Assembly (NCBI GenBank): GCA_028289365.1
Contig: JANQQM010000002.1
Coordinates: forward strand, 1 to 64,000
Reading direction: 5' to 3'
Source of the DNA: Salaquimonas sp.
GTDB lineage: Bacteria; Pseudomonadota; Alphaproteobacteria; Rhizobiales; Rhizobiaceae
DNA: 64,000 nucleotides
The position numbers and the translations under genes are program-made. Below the pieces are notes generated by a model that searched no databases, was not told where the DNA came from, and saw only the letters and a list, made by a program, of their open reading frames with translations. How positions within the stretch are numbered: the stretch's first letter is position 1; the number at the start of each line of letters is the position of its first letter. Shown in pieces: positions 25,990 to 34,404 of this stretch.

Positions 25990-26675
25990 GTATAGATTGG
26001 AATGCCGCGGTTGAACGTGCCGTCCAGGTGATCAAGCATTGCCTGTTGTGCCTTCGGCCCGTCTTTTTCCTCAAGTGCCTCGATGATCTTCAGATGTTCA
26101 TTGATTGCCGGCAGTTCGAAGAATTTCTCATTGGCGACGATATTCAACCGAAAGATACGTACATGCTCGGTTGCAAGTTTCTGTGCGGTAACCAAAATCG
26201 GGTTGCCATAAAATTCAATAACCATGTCGTGCAACAACATGTCCACACGGTTTCGCTCTCTAAACAAGGTGTCATCGGGGCGCTCGACCGCCTGGAAGCT
26301 CTCTATGAAGGAGAGCGTTTCGGACTTGATTGTCTCGACCATTTCAGCCGGCGCATTCTCGGCGAAATGGGCGACTGCCGGTCCCTCGATGATCTTTCTG
26401 GCATCGATCGCCTGTTTGAAGGCAAGCCGGTCAATTTGAATTACGCGAATTCCTCGCTTTGGCAGCAGGGTGACAATCCCCTCGGATTCCAACGCCTTCA
26501 GGGATTCCCGTACCGGTCCGAGCGGAACCTCCAGCAGGTCGCATATTTCCCGTTGAGAAAGAAAGTCGCCGGGTTTGATCCTGCCGGCAAACAACGCTTC
26601 CTTGAACCGGCGATGTGCCACCCTGCGCAGACTATCCGGCTGATCTTTGGATTTGGATTTTTCTATCAGACCCAT
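25986..26675 (-). CDS. GntR/FadR-family (FCD) transcriptional regulator
   Basis: 229 residues: winged helix at about 12-80 (RRFKEALFAGRIKPGDFLSQREICDLLEVPLGPVRESLKALESEGIVTLLPKRGIRVI) followed by an all-helical FCD ligand domain to the C-terminus. Such proteins usually repress catabolic operons and release DNA on binding a small acid, with a metal in the FCD domain. It lies between the sulfatase operon and the tctBA operon. Both carry the same palindrome, which it probably recognises. ATG 26675 is preceded by GAAGGAAAC. Confidence 0.88.
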   Translation of the reverse strand: MGLIEKSKSKDQPDSLRRVAHRRFKEALFAGRIKPGDFLSQREICDLLEVPLGPVRESLKALESEGIVTLLPKRGIRVIQIDRLAFKQAIDARKIIEGPAVAHFAENAPAEMVETIKSETLSFIESFQAVERPDDTLFRERNRVDMLLHDMVIEFYGNPILVTAQKLATEHVRIFRLNIVANEKFFELPAINEHLKIIEALEEKDGPKAQQAMLDHLDGTFNRGIPIYT

Positions 26676-26803
26676 GGCATGTTTCCTTCACCTGCACGGT
26701 TTTAGCGCACTTGGAGCATGAATGAAATGCTGACGCGATATCGCAAGCTGCAACAGCAGACCAGTCTTAATACAGCAATAGTCCACAGATAGAATTATCG
26801 ATT

Positions 26804-26834
26804 TAGTCGAGACAATGGAGACAAATCTCGACTA
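26804..26834 (+). promoter_or_regulatory. Perfect 9-bp inverted repeat in the GntR/tctB intergenic region
   Basis: TAGTCGAGA at 26804-26812 and TCTCGACTA at 26826-26834, separated by 13 nt. No T-run follows, so it is not a terminator. It lies about 130 bp before the GntR start and 140 bp before tctB. It could be a second operator or an RNA hairpin in the GntR leader. Confidence 0.45.
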
Positions 26835-26919
26835 GCATTCCATCGGGTGGAAATTGATCTACAACGACGAATGTGGATGGTCGATCAATTTCCTTTGACG
26901 GCGTGATGATACTCGGATA

Positions 26920-26935
26920 TCATCTGAGATACTAG
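26920..26935 (+). promoter_or_regulatory. Operator-like palindrome upstream of tctB
   Basis: TCATCTGAGATACTAG contains ATCT-G-AGAT (26922-26930) and ends 39 nt before the tctB ATG. It matches the element before the sulfatase in sequence and in distance, which suggests coordinate control of both transcription units by one regulator. Confidence 0.6.
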
Positions 26936-26974
26936 CTTAAATTTCTTATATCTTGCAAGTGACGAGAAGTCTGA

Positions 26975-27430
26975 ATGCAGCAGAAAAACGCGGATATGCT
27001 CTATGGGGCGGTTTTGGCAGGAATGGCGTGTGCGATGTTCGCGCATACATTTTCTCCGATCTACCAAAATGAATTTCTTTTCGGTGACGTTTCCACCGTA
27101 TTTTTCCCGCGTGTCCTGCTCGGCATTATTTTCGTGCTTTCCATGATGCTGGTCGTGAAAGGAAAGCTCAGCACCAGCGATGCCATCCTGACCCAGATTA
27201 ATGTGAAGCGCGTACTGCTGACCGGCGGCGCGACACTGATCACGGTAGTCGGCGTCTGGTATCTCGGCTACCTGGTAATGATGCCAGTAGGTGTGTTTCT
27301 GATCGGCCTGGCGCTGGGTTATCCAAATCTGGTGATCCTCGGCATAACAAGCCTGATCTCTCCCCTTGTCGTCTGGGTGATTCTCGCCAAGTTCGCCCAG
27401 GTTTCCTTCGCTCCCGGCACTTTGCTCTAG
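26975..27430 (+). CDS. TctB-family small permease subunit of a TTT transporter
   Basis: 151 residues with four hydrophobic helices (MLYGAVLAGMACAMFAHTF, FPRVLLGIIFVLSMMLVV, LLTGGATLITVVGVWYLGYLVMMPVGVFLIGLALGY, SLISPLVVWVILAKFAQVSF). TctB is the poorly conserved small membrane subunit of tripartite tricarboxylate transporters. The gene is followed after 8 bp by tctA, with an ideal AGGAGG between. Confidence 0.85.
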   Translation: MQQKNADMLYGAVLAGMACAMFAHTFSPIYQNEFLFGDVSTVFFPRVLLGIIFVLSMMLVVKGKLSTSDAILTQINVKRVLLTGGATLITVVGVWYLGYLVMMPVGVFLIGLALGYPNLVILGITSLISPLVVWVILAKFAQVSFAPGTLL

Positions 27431-27438
27431 GAGGGAAC

Positions 27439-28950
27439 ATGATTGAATTCATTCCCTCTGCCTTCGCTGCCACGTTTTCAGTCTCAGTTCTGCTGGCGCT
27501 GGCTGCGGGAACATTTGCAGGCATCATTATCGGCGCCCTGCCCGGACTTGGCACCGTCCTGGGATTGGTGATGGCACTGCCGTTTACCTATGTAATGGAT
27601 CCGGCAACCGCGATCGCACTGCTTCTATCCATTTATGTCAGCTCGATTTACGGCGGTTCGATCTCCGCGATCCTGATCAATGTACCGGGAACACCGCAAT
27701 CTGCTGCCTCGGTATTTGACGGCTACCCGATGGCGCAGCGCGGCGATGGGGCGCTGGCACTTGGTTATGCAACCGTCGGCTCTTTCATTGGGGGAATTTT
27801 CTCGCTGATTGTCCTGGTGTTGATTGCACCGCAACTGGCAAAATTTGCGCTACAGTTCGGGCCAATTGAAACCTTCGCATTGATCGTGTTCGCACTGACT
27901 ACGATTGCCTGGGTATCGAGCGGCGAAATGCTCAAGGGCCTTCTGTCCGCAACGATCGGTCTATTCCTCGCATTGATCGGTCCTGACGCCATGACCGGGC
28001 AAATCCGGTTCAATTTCGACAGCCTGTTCCTGTCGGCCGGGCTGACGGTCATCCCGTTGTTGATCGGATTTTTTGCGGTCTCGGAAATCCTGTATCAGGC
28101 CGCAGTCCTGAAAGATGTCAAACTACCAGCAGTTACCTCAGGCGGTTTCAAGCTTGCGCCATGGTCGGAATGGAAACCACGCATCATGGTAATCTTGCGC
28201 AGTTGCGGGATTGGCAGTTTCATTGGTGTCCTGCCCGGCACGGGCGCGACGGCGGCGGTGTTTGTCAGCTATGCAGATGCAAAGCGCCGCTCACCAAACC
28301 CGGAAGATTTCGGAAAGGGCGAACCAAGCGGGCTTCTGGCTTCGGAAGCTTCGAACAATGCCGTCAGTGGCGGCGCGATGGTGCCGATGATGGCGCTCGG
28401 TATTCCCGGTGATGGTGGCACCGTAGTGCTAATGGGTGCGTTGACGATCCACAATGTCATCCCCGGCGTCAGGCTGTTTTCCCAGCAGCCGGACCTGGTC
28501 ACGCTGATCTTCGTGCTGCTGTTTCTTTCCAACATTCTGATGCTGTTCATCGGCGGCTTTGGCGCGAACTTATTTTCACGCATGCTCAGAATTCCAACGA
28601 CGCTATTGATGCCGTTGGTCTTCATGATGTCGGTCGTTGGCGCCTATGCAATACGGTCCAATCCGGTCGACCTTTTTGTGGTCGTCATCTTTGGCGTCGT
28701 CGGGTTCCTGTTGCGGCTAAACCGGTTTCCGCCTGCACCGATCATAATCGGATTTGTATTAGGTGCACCGCTAGAGATGTCACTCCGGCAGGGATTGATC
28801 CTTACCGACATGAACTTCCTGGCCTTCTTTGCCAGCCCGATCGCGTTGATCCTGTTTTGCATCACCGGATTGATCATCCTCAATCTGTTTGGGCTCGGAA
28901 ATGCGATCAGCAAGCGGTTCAGAAGGAAAGAGACTCAATCAAACAACTGA
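27439..28950 (+). CDS. TctA-family large permease subunit of a TTT transporter
   Basis: 503 residues, about 11-12 membrane helices. Family signatures are AGTFAGIIIGALPGLGTVLGLVMALPFTYVMDPATAIALLLSIYVSSIYGGSISAILINVPGTPQSAASVFDGYPMAQRGDGALALG and the repeated half SFIGVLPGTGATAAVFVSYADAKR...ASNNAVSGGAMVPMMALGIPGDGGTVVLMGAL. The conserved glycine/proline-rich PGLG and PGTGA loops form the substrate site. Works with TctB and a TctC protein as a secondary importer driven by ion gradients. A single tctA serves two tctC genes in this locus. Confidence 0.93.
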   Translation: MIEFIPSAFAATFSVSVLLALAAGTFAGIIIGALPGLGTVLGLVMALPFTYVMDPATAIALLLSIYVSSIYGGSISAILINVPGTPQSAASVFDGYPMAQRGDGALALGYATVGSFIGGIFSLIVLVLIAPQLAKFALQFGPIETFALIVFALTTIAWVSSGEMLKGLLSATIGLFLALIGPDAMTGQIRFNFDSLFLSAGLTVIPLLIGFFAVSEILYQAAVLKDVKLPAVTSGGFKLAPWSEWKPRIMVILRSCGIGSFIGVLPGTGATAAVFVSYADAKRRSPNPEDFGKGEPSGLLASEASNNAVSGGAMVPMMALGIPGDGGTVVLMGALTIHNVIPGVRLFSQQPDLVTLIFVLLFLSNILMLFIGGFGANLFSRMLRIPTTLLMPLVFMMSVVGAYAIRSNPVDLFVVVIFGVVGFLLRLNRFPPAPIIIGFVLGAPLEMSLRQGLILTDMNFLAFFASPIALILFCITGLIILNLFGLGNAISKRFRRKETQSNN

Positions 28951-28972
28951 GAACATCGAAAGGGAGGATAAT

Positions 28973-29905
28973 ATGAAATATCTATTGCCAGGCTGTGCAG
29001 CCATCATCCTTGCAGCCGGATCTGCATTTGCCGAATATCCGGAAAAATCGATCAGCGTGCTGGTCCCCTTCAATGCCGGTAGCGGACCGGATTCCAGTTT
29101 CCGAATGCTGCAGCCGGAAATGGAGAAACTGCTCGGTCAGCCCATGGTCGTACTGAATGTCGGGGGAGCTGGCGGCACTGTCGGCGCATCTCAATTCGCT
29201 GCTGAACCGAAGGAAGGCTATAATCTGGCCTTCATGCCGGTCGGAACCACGACAACCCAGCCGCATCTTCGCAAGGTGTCCTATGACGATACGTCGTTTG
29301 AGCCGATCTGCATGACCATCCAGGATCCGATGGGGGTCAGTGTGTCGCCGGATGCGGGCATCGACACGATTGACGCGCTGGTTGATAAGGCAAAAGCCGG
29401 AACCGTTACTTCCGGCGGTCCTCCGCCCGGGTCCCTGCCCCATATTGGTCAGGCAGCCGTTGCCGCAGCTTATGACATTGAATTCAAATATGTCCCGCAT
29501 GAAGGAGGTGGTGCTGCGGCAAAATCCATCCTTGGCGGCCAGGTTGATGTTCTGGTCGATCCGGTTGGCTCAATCCTCAATTACGGTCTCAAGCCGTTGG
29601 TTGTCCTGAACGGAGAGCGGCTCCCGGCTGCGCCTGACGTTCCAACCATCGACGAGGTGGGCGGCAAACCACTGCGTTATTCAATCTGGTTCGGGTTGTT
29701 TGCACCGGCAGGAACGCCTGAGGACGTGCTGAACAAGCTCGATGAAGCCTGCAAGACGGCGACATCGACCGAAAGCTACAAGGCAACGGTTGAAAAATCC
29801 GGCAGAACGCCGCGTTTTATGGATCGCGCCGAGTTTTCCGAGTTTTTCAAACAGCAATACAAGGATAATGCATCCCTGTTGACCGCTGTCGGCCTGAAAA
29901 AGTAA
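28973..29905 (+). CDS. TctC-family periplasmic binding protein (second copy)
   Basis: 310 residues with a signal peptide (LLPGCAAIILAAGSAFA). It is clearly paralogous to the copy at 23936: both start EYPEK and share PVGT-TTQPHLRKV, SGGPPPGSLPHIGQAA, KYVPHEGGGA and YSIWFG-FAPAGTP. They differ around the predicted pocket (VPFSAGGGTDTVARI there, VPFNAGSGPDSSFRM here), which suggests different ligands. ATG 28973 follows AGGGAGG; an earlier in-frame reading from 28889 overlaps tctA and is rejected. Confidence 0.92.
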   Translation: MKYLLPGCAAIILAAGSAFAEYPEKSISVLVPFNAGSGPDSSFRMLQPEMEKLLGQPMVVLNVGGAGGTVGASQFAAEPKEGYNLAFMPVGTTTTQPHLRKVSYDDTSFEPICMTIQDPMGVSVSPDAGIDTIDALVDKAKAGTVTSGGPPPGSLPHIGQAAVAAAYDIEFKYVPHEGGGAAAKSILGGQVDVLVDPVGSILNYGLKPLVVLNGERLPAAPDVPTIDEVGGKPLRYSIWFGLFAPAGTPEDVLNKLDEACKTATSTESYKATVEKSGRTPRFMDRAEFSEFFKQQYKDNASLLTAVGLKK

Positions 29906-29912
29906 CGTGCCG

Positions 29913-29938
29913 GGGCGCGGTGGTTCCTCGCCGCGCCC
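29913..29938 (+). other. Intercistronic hairpin after the second tctC
   Basis: GGGCGCGG (29913-29920) pairs with CCGCGCCC (29931-29938) around a 10-nt loop, without a T-run. It lies between tctC and the dehydrogenase gene and matches the placement of the hairpin after the first tctC, so it probably protects the 3' end of the abundant binding protein message. Confidence 0.55.
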
Positions 29939-29958
29939 AATTCCGGAACAGATCAAAA

Positions 29959-30918
29959 ATGGCAAAACCTGGCCTTTACCTGATTGGCAAATCGGCCGAA
30001 AAATACTGTAGAAACCTCTCCGAAGCCTTTGATATTCATATCCAAAGCAAGATTTCCGACGTCGACGGGTTTCTTCGCAAAAATGGTTCTGAAATCATGG
30101 CGATTGGCACCAATGGCCATGATGGTGTGCCTGCCAATCTGTATGAGCGCTGTCCGAACCTGAAAATCATCTCCTGTTACGGCGCCGGTTACGATGGAAT
30201 TGACGCCAAGACAGCCCATGAACACGGGGTGGTCGTTACCCACACGCCGGATGTGCTGAACGATGAAGTAGCCAATACCACACTCATGCTGTTATTGGCG
30301 GCCTCTCGCGATCTGATCAACAATCATGCCCATGTTCGCGACGGTTCATGGGAAACCAAGGGCCATCCGGGGCTGACAGTTTCGATCGCGGGCAAGACGG
30401 TGGGAATTGTCGGGCTGGGACGAATTGGACTGGCAATTGCAGCCAAGCTGCAAGCGTTTGATGTCGACATCGTCTATCACAGCCGCAATGCGCGGGATGA
30501 CGTGGATTTTGATTACTATGATGATCTCGTCAGGATGGCTGAAGACTGCTGGGCGCTGATCATTGCAACGCCAGGCGGACCTTCTACAAACAAGCTGGTG
30601 GATGAGCCTGTAATGCAAGCGCTCGGTTCCGAGGGCATATTGATAAATGTCGCGCGTGGTTCAGTCGTGGATGAAGAAGCGCTCATTCGCCTCCTCTCGG
30701 AGGGAAGACTCGGGAAAGCAGGGCTTGATGTCTTTGCAAATGAACCAACTGTACCAAAGGCCCTGCGAGAGATGAATAATGTCGTGCTCACCCCTCACAT
30801 TGGCAGCGCCACGGTTGAAACCCGCGATGCCATGGGTAAGCTGATGGTCGATAATCTGACGCAGTTTCTGGAAACGGGCGACGCCGTATCACCGGTGCCG
30901 GAGTGTAGAAACGAGTAG
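29959..30918 (+). CDS. D-2-hydroxyacid dehydrogenase (hydroxypyruvate/glyoxylate reductase type)
   Basis: 319 residues, cytoplasmic, NAD(P)H-dependent. The Rossmann motif GLGRIG is at 152-157. The catalytic triad of the family is complete: Arg233 in VARGSVVDEEAL, Glu262 in DVFANEP and His280 in LTPHIGSAT. It reduces 2-keto acids such as glyoxylate or hydroxypyruvate, or oxidises the 2-hydroxyacid. As the last gene of the tctBAC operon it probably acts on an imported or derived hydroxyacid. ATG 29959 has only a weak GGAA site upstream. Confidence 0.9.
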   Translation: MAKPGLYLIGKSAEKYCRNLSEAFDIHIQSKISDVDGFLRKNGSEIMAIGTNGHDGVPANLYERCPNLKIISCYGAGYDGIDAKTAHEHGVVVTHTPDVLNDEVANTTLMLLLAASRDLINNHAHVRDGSWETKGHPGLTVSIAGKTVGIVGLGRIGLAIAAKLQAFDVDIVYHSRNARDDVDFDYYDDLVRMAEDCWALIIATPGGPSTNKLVDEPVMQALGSEGILINVARGSVVDEEALIRLLSEGRLGKAGLDVFANEPTVPKALREMNNVVLTPHIGSATVETRDAMGKLMVDNLTQFLETGDAVSPVPECRNE

Positions 30919-30958
30919 TTTGGCAGCGAAGAGCATGCAGGATCCGAATGGCTCCAAT

Positions 30959-31567
30959 TCAGCGAGATGGGGCACTCCTCGCCCATACCCTCAGATCGAA
31001 TAACACCTTGATTGTCACCACAAACACGAGGGCACAGAGAGCGAGTTTCGTTACTGTCTCCATTGTCCCTTCAATCAGGGCTGCGTGAACAACGGTGCCG
31101 GTAACAATCACCACAGCGAGCGAAGTATGCAGAAGACGCCAGGTTCGCGGGCGAAGCCCCAGCCGCTTGCGGAATGTCGCCAGAATGGCAGCAGCAAACA
31201 CTGCCCACATTGCGAGTACGCCCCAGACTGAGAATGGTGTCGGCGAGACGAAAAGCAGTGCATCGATGACGTCAGGCGGACTGGTAATCCACAACGCCAC
31301 TACGTGGACAATGACGGCGAAGACAAGAATGGCGCCGATCCAGCGGTGGACACGGCGCGCGCTTAAACCCGACAAACCAGGCAGATAACCGCCAATCAAC
31401 AATGGCTGAATAAGCAGGAGCCCCAAGGCGATGATTCCGGCGAATCCAGCGGCGATGTAGATTGGTTCACGCCAGGCTAGAAGTGGACTTGCTGCTGCCG
31501 CTACCAAGGGCACCAGAATGGCAATGGCCACGGCGGCCCAGATCAGGCCGGCACGGGACTTATCCAC
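30959..31567 (-). CDS. Ferric-reductase-like transmembrane heme protein (second)
   Basis: 202 residues with about six hydrophobic helices. Histidines sit in ARRVHRWIGAILVFAVIVHVVALW and RTWRLLHTSLAVVIVTGTVVHAALIEG, spaced to hold one or two hemes b as in the ferric-reductase-like family. Electrons would move from quinol to a periplasmic partner. It starts 20 bp after a Tat-exported dioxygenase-like gene on the same strand, an arrangement like MsrP with MsrQ. It is a different sequence from the family member at 3175. Confidence 0.75.
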   Translation of the reverse strand: MDKSRAGLIWAAVAIAILVPLVAAAASPLLAWREPIYIAAGFAGIIALGLLLIQPLLIGGYLPGLSGLSARRVHRWIGAILVFAVIVHVVALWITSPPDVIDALLFVSPTPFSVWGVLAMWAVFAAAILATFRKRLGLRPRTWRLLHTSLAVVIVTGTVVHAALIEGTMETVTKLALCALVFVVTIKVLFDLRVWARSAPSR

Positions 31568-31587
31568 CGTTTACCCGCCGAACCCGG

Positions 31588-32076
31588 TCAGGCGGCCTGA
31601 AGGACGAAATGTGCCTCCAAGGTCTTGTCCTTTGAGCTTCGCATGATTGGACGAAGGAAGACGGTTTCAAACTCACCACTGTCATAGGCAAGGTGACCAT
31701 GGGGCTGGCCAAAAGCGGGTACAATCTGTGGCATTTCAAGCCGGAAGTTCCCGTTAGCGTCCGTCAGTGTAGCGCCATGGCTATGCGGGTCGCGTTCATG
31801 GCCTTCCGTCGTATGCGCCCAGATTTGAATGCGCTGCCCGGCAAGTGGTGCACCATCCCCGGCACGGCGCACGGTACCCGACATCCAGAACCCACCATTT
31901 CCAATGCGATCGACAATCGGCGCGCCGGGACGATAATTGTTTGAACCGCCACGCATGGAGGGCGTAGGCGCGAGGCCTTTTGCCTGCGCAGGTAGAATGA
32001 GGCCTGAAAGTCCGGTCGCCGCAACGGCTCCGACAGAGGCGATAAGACTACGACGGCTGAGCATTAAGCTTGTCAT
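31588..32076 (-). CDS. Tat-exported intradiol-dioxygenase-like protein
   Basis: 162 residues. A twin-arginine signal (LSRRSLIASVGAVAATGLSGL) is followed by the beta-sandwich of the intradiol ring-cleavage family: GGFWMSGTVRRAGDGAPLAGQRIQIWAHTTEGHERDP, TLTDANGNFRLEMP and FGQPHGHLAYDSGEFETVFLRP. The His pair PHGH is in the place of the RPxHxH iron ligands, but the two tyrosine ligands of catechol dioxygenases are not evident (HER and VPAF occupy their places). So the iron site is altered or absent. The start has AGGAGGAA upstream. Next to the heme protein at 30959, a redox partnership is plausible. Confidence 0.7.
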   Translation of the reverse strand: MTSLMLSRRSLIASVGAVAATGLSGLILPAQAKGLAPTPSMRGGSNNYRPGAPIVDRIGNGGFWMSGTVRRAGDGAPLAGQRIQIWAHTTEGHERDPHSHGATLTDANGNFRLEMPQIVPAFGQPHGHLAYDSGEFETVFLRPIMRSSKDKTLEAHFVLQAA

Positions 32077-32237
32077 GCAGATTCCTCCTGTGGAGTTTAC
32101 ACCTTTGCGTCAAATATAGTGGGGTCGTTCCCAACATGTACATTAAATTTAGTTCATCTTTGATCAATTCCCGGCCATCGATGGCCCTGTCGGTTCAAAA
32201 AGGCAAACCGCGATCAGACGACAGGTTACTGGCGCCG

Positions 32238-33044
32238 TCAGCCCCCTGTCGGGAACAGGAAAGTTACAGAAGCGCGGAATGCCCAACCCTCGGCACCATT
32301 GGTCGTGCTGTTGGCCCAGTAGCGTGCCGCTGCGGCAAGGCTGACCGGTTGCTCGCCAAACTTTACCAGCTTGGAGACCTGCATGTTGATCGGCACACCC
32401 CAATCCTCGGTATTCCAGTTATAGGTCGATTCCGTGTTGAGCGTGAACGTCCAGGCATCTGGTGTCGTGTAGGAAAGGAATGGCTGCAGGAAGGTTGAAT
32501 TGATGTCGTTCCGGTCTTCCTCACCGGCGAAGGACCAGATGTGATTGGCCAGTGCCCCGACCGTCCAGCCGTCGCGTTGCGTCAGGACGACCGCCGTCGG
32601 ACCCGCACCCCATTTTTCGCTACTGATCAATGGATCGCTGTAGGATGGAATCAGCGCAACCGGACCGACGCCCCAGATAACGCCATTGGTTGGTAGTGCT
32701 GGCGAAAAGAACAGGCTCTGTGTGATATCGCCGACACCGTGCTGGTCGCCGGCGCCTGGAAACAGTTCATCCTGCCAGACCAGCGGTACGATGGTGCGCG
32801 ATATCATGTTCCAGTCTTCGTTCAGCGGCACGGGAATTACCGGCTGGATGTTCAAGACATTTTTGGTGCCATCGTCTTCCGGGCCAAAGCGCTCATCGAA
32901 ATTGAACTGAAACGGAAGGCTGATCAGCGACGCGATCGGATTGGATAATTGCTGGGCAAGGTCTGAGTCGGAAGATTGGGCAAGGGCGTTCAATGGAATG
33001 CTCGATATGACAAGCAATAAAGCAAACGCATGGAGTTTTTTCAT
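32238..33044 (-). CDS. Outer-membrane beta-barrel, MetA/'transporter'-like family
   Basis: 268 residues with a signal peptide (LHAFALLLVISSIPLNALAQ). The mature part is rich in alternating strands with aromatic girdle residues: LPFQFNFDERFGPEDDGTKNVLNIQPVIPVPLNEDWNMISRTIVPLVWQ, LGVGPVALIPSYSD-type repeats and NHIWSFAGEEDRNDINSTFLQPFLSYTTPDAWTFTLNTES. This resembles the proteins annotated as neuromedin U-like or phenol-degradation MetA-like. It ends with FLFPTGG. ATG 33044 was chosen; a TTG lies 6 bp upstream. No clear partner; 161 bp separate it from the next gene. Confidence 0.6.
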   Translation of the reverse strand: MKKLHAFALLLVISSIPLNALAQSSDSDLAQQLSNPIASLISLPFQFNFDERFGPEDDGTKNVLNIQPVIPVPLNEDWNMISRTIVPLVWQDELFPGAGDQHGVGDITQSLFFSPALPTNGVIWGVGPVALIPSYSDPLISSEKWGAGPTAVVLTQRDGWTVGALANHIWSFAGEEDRNDINSTFLQPFLSYTTPDAWTFTLNTESTYNWNTEDWGVPINMQVSKLVKFGEQPVSLAAAARYWANSTTNGAEGWAFRASVTFLFPTGG

Positions 33045-33220
33045 CAGCAAGGCGATATCTCCCCTGGGTCGAGATGATTGCCGCTATCGAGTTGGCAAGC
33101 GCAGATGTCCCTGCGAGTCATCATTCACACAATTGCCCCACAGACAATGACGCGCCGGTAACAGTGGCAGAAGAAATTGTGCAGGTGAACGTCAGGACCG
33201 ACACACGAGGCTAGTTCATC

Positions 33221-34054
33221 TCAGGAGTTTGCGAAAATGGCGCGGCCGGCTGGAACCTCGCCGGCAGACTCCTGGTCAATCTTTTCAAGCAATTGCTGCT
33301 TTTGGGTTTCCCAATCCGGAAACTCTCCTCCTTGAGCAAACAACAGGCGTTCCAATCCAAACCCTGCACCAAGGGGAAATGAAAGATCGAGAGAAATCTC
33401 GCCAATTTCCAACCAATCATCAGAAAGCGGATAAGCGTTCACGCTTGCGGGCGGTGAATCCGGCAGCCAGAGATAGATGCCCGCGGTGACAAATTCGATC
33501 GCATCATCATCGGGATGACGAAACACGCCTGAACCGTTGCCAGCAGACTTTGCTTCCTGTTGTGACCGGATAACAATGCGCCGGTTATCAATTCCAGCAT
33601 TTTCCAAAATAGGCTTGTATTGATCCAGGGTGGGGGTGCCAACCATTGCGATCTTTGCCGTATCCAGACCCAATCCGTCCTTCAGAAGCGCCATCGAATT
33701 TATAACACCCTGCTCGATTGATGTCCCATCAGGCCAATCCAATCTGGCAATGTGAAACATGGGCAAGACACCCGTCCTGCCCTTTTTCTCGACATCATCG
33801 ATACGTGCACAGGGTTGCAGCAGATAGGATCCCTTCGGCATGTCGGAATGGGATTCATCGTACAACAGGCCGCCATTGAATTCTGACCTTTGCACAACGA
33901 TTGGCATTGGTTCGGCTTTGGCAAGACCAAGTTTCTCGAACTGTGACTGCAAATTCGAAACGCCATCCGATTTTGATATTGCTGTGCGGGGCAAGGCACC
34001 GCTGAGACTTGCAGCTAGGGCCGTCGTGATCACCTGACGCCGGTTCAATTTCAT
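33221..34054 (-). CDS. Tat-exported protein of unknown function
   Basis: 277 residues. The N-terminus has a twin-arginine signal (KLNRRQVITTALAASLSGALP). The mature part has no family I recognise: MPIVVQRSEFNGGLLYDESHSDMPKGSYLLQPCARIDD, FHIARLDWPDGTSIEQGVINSMALLKDG, and near the end DLSFPLGAGFGLERLLFAQGGEFPDWETQKQQLLEKI. Export by Tat implies folding with a cofactor or in a complex before export. ATG 34054 has GGAG upstream. The 350-bp region ahead of it is shared with the divergent CpxP-like gene. Confidence 0.6.
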   Translation of the reverse strand: MKLNRRQVITTALAASLSGALPRTAISKSDGVSNLQSQFEKLGLAKAEPMPIVVQRSEFNGGLLYDESHSDMPKGSYLLQPCARIDDVEKKGRTGVLPMFHIARLDWPDGTSIEQGVINSMALLKDGLGLDTAKIAMVGTPTLDQYKPILENAGIDNRRIVIRSQQEAKSAGNGSGVFRHPDDDAIEFVTAGIYLWLPDSPPASVNAYPLSDDWLEIGEISLDLSFPLGAGFGLERLLFAQGGEFPDWETQKQQLLEKIDQESAGEVPAGRAIFANS

Positions 34055-34404
34055 GATCGAAGGGCTCCTTGGGCTTTTTACAGGGCAAACGCTGCCTGAT
34101 TTGTCAGGGGCTTGCAAATGAAAAATCGCTCATGATTGGAACATCTGGGGCAAAACAAACTGTCAGATCTAACTGCAAAAATTCAGATGAAAGCGTATTA
34201 TTTAAATGCTTTATCATCTCTAGTTATGATTTTGAATCAAGGAACATCACTTGTCGCGCACCACTGGCAAAAGGATCGATTTGACAGCTTTACAATTCTT
34301 TACATTGAGGAAAAGCGCCAGCAACAACCGGGTCTTAGGTTAAGGCAATGGCATCGCCGCGATGATGCCAAAACCTACGATCCAGCTTGGTAAGGAGCTT
34401 TGAA
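34055..34404. other. Divergent regulatory region with CpxR-type box
   Basis: 350 bp without a credible gene. AT-rich around 34160-34240, then the TTTAC repeats at 34289-34303. Serves the Tat protein gene on the minus strand and the CpxP-like gene on the plus strand. Confidence 0.55.
34289..34303 (-). promoter_or_regulatory. CpxR-type box upstream of the CpxP-like gene
   Basis: On the minus strand the sequence reads GTAAA-GAATT-GTAAA, an exact match to the E. coli CpxR pattern GTAAA-N5-GTAAA, which works in either orientation. It is about 100 bp ahead of the CpxP-like start at 34405 and the genes for a response regulator and sensor kinase follow. Confidence 0.65.
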
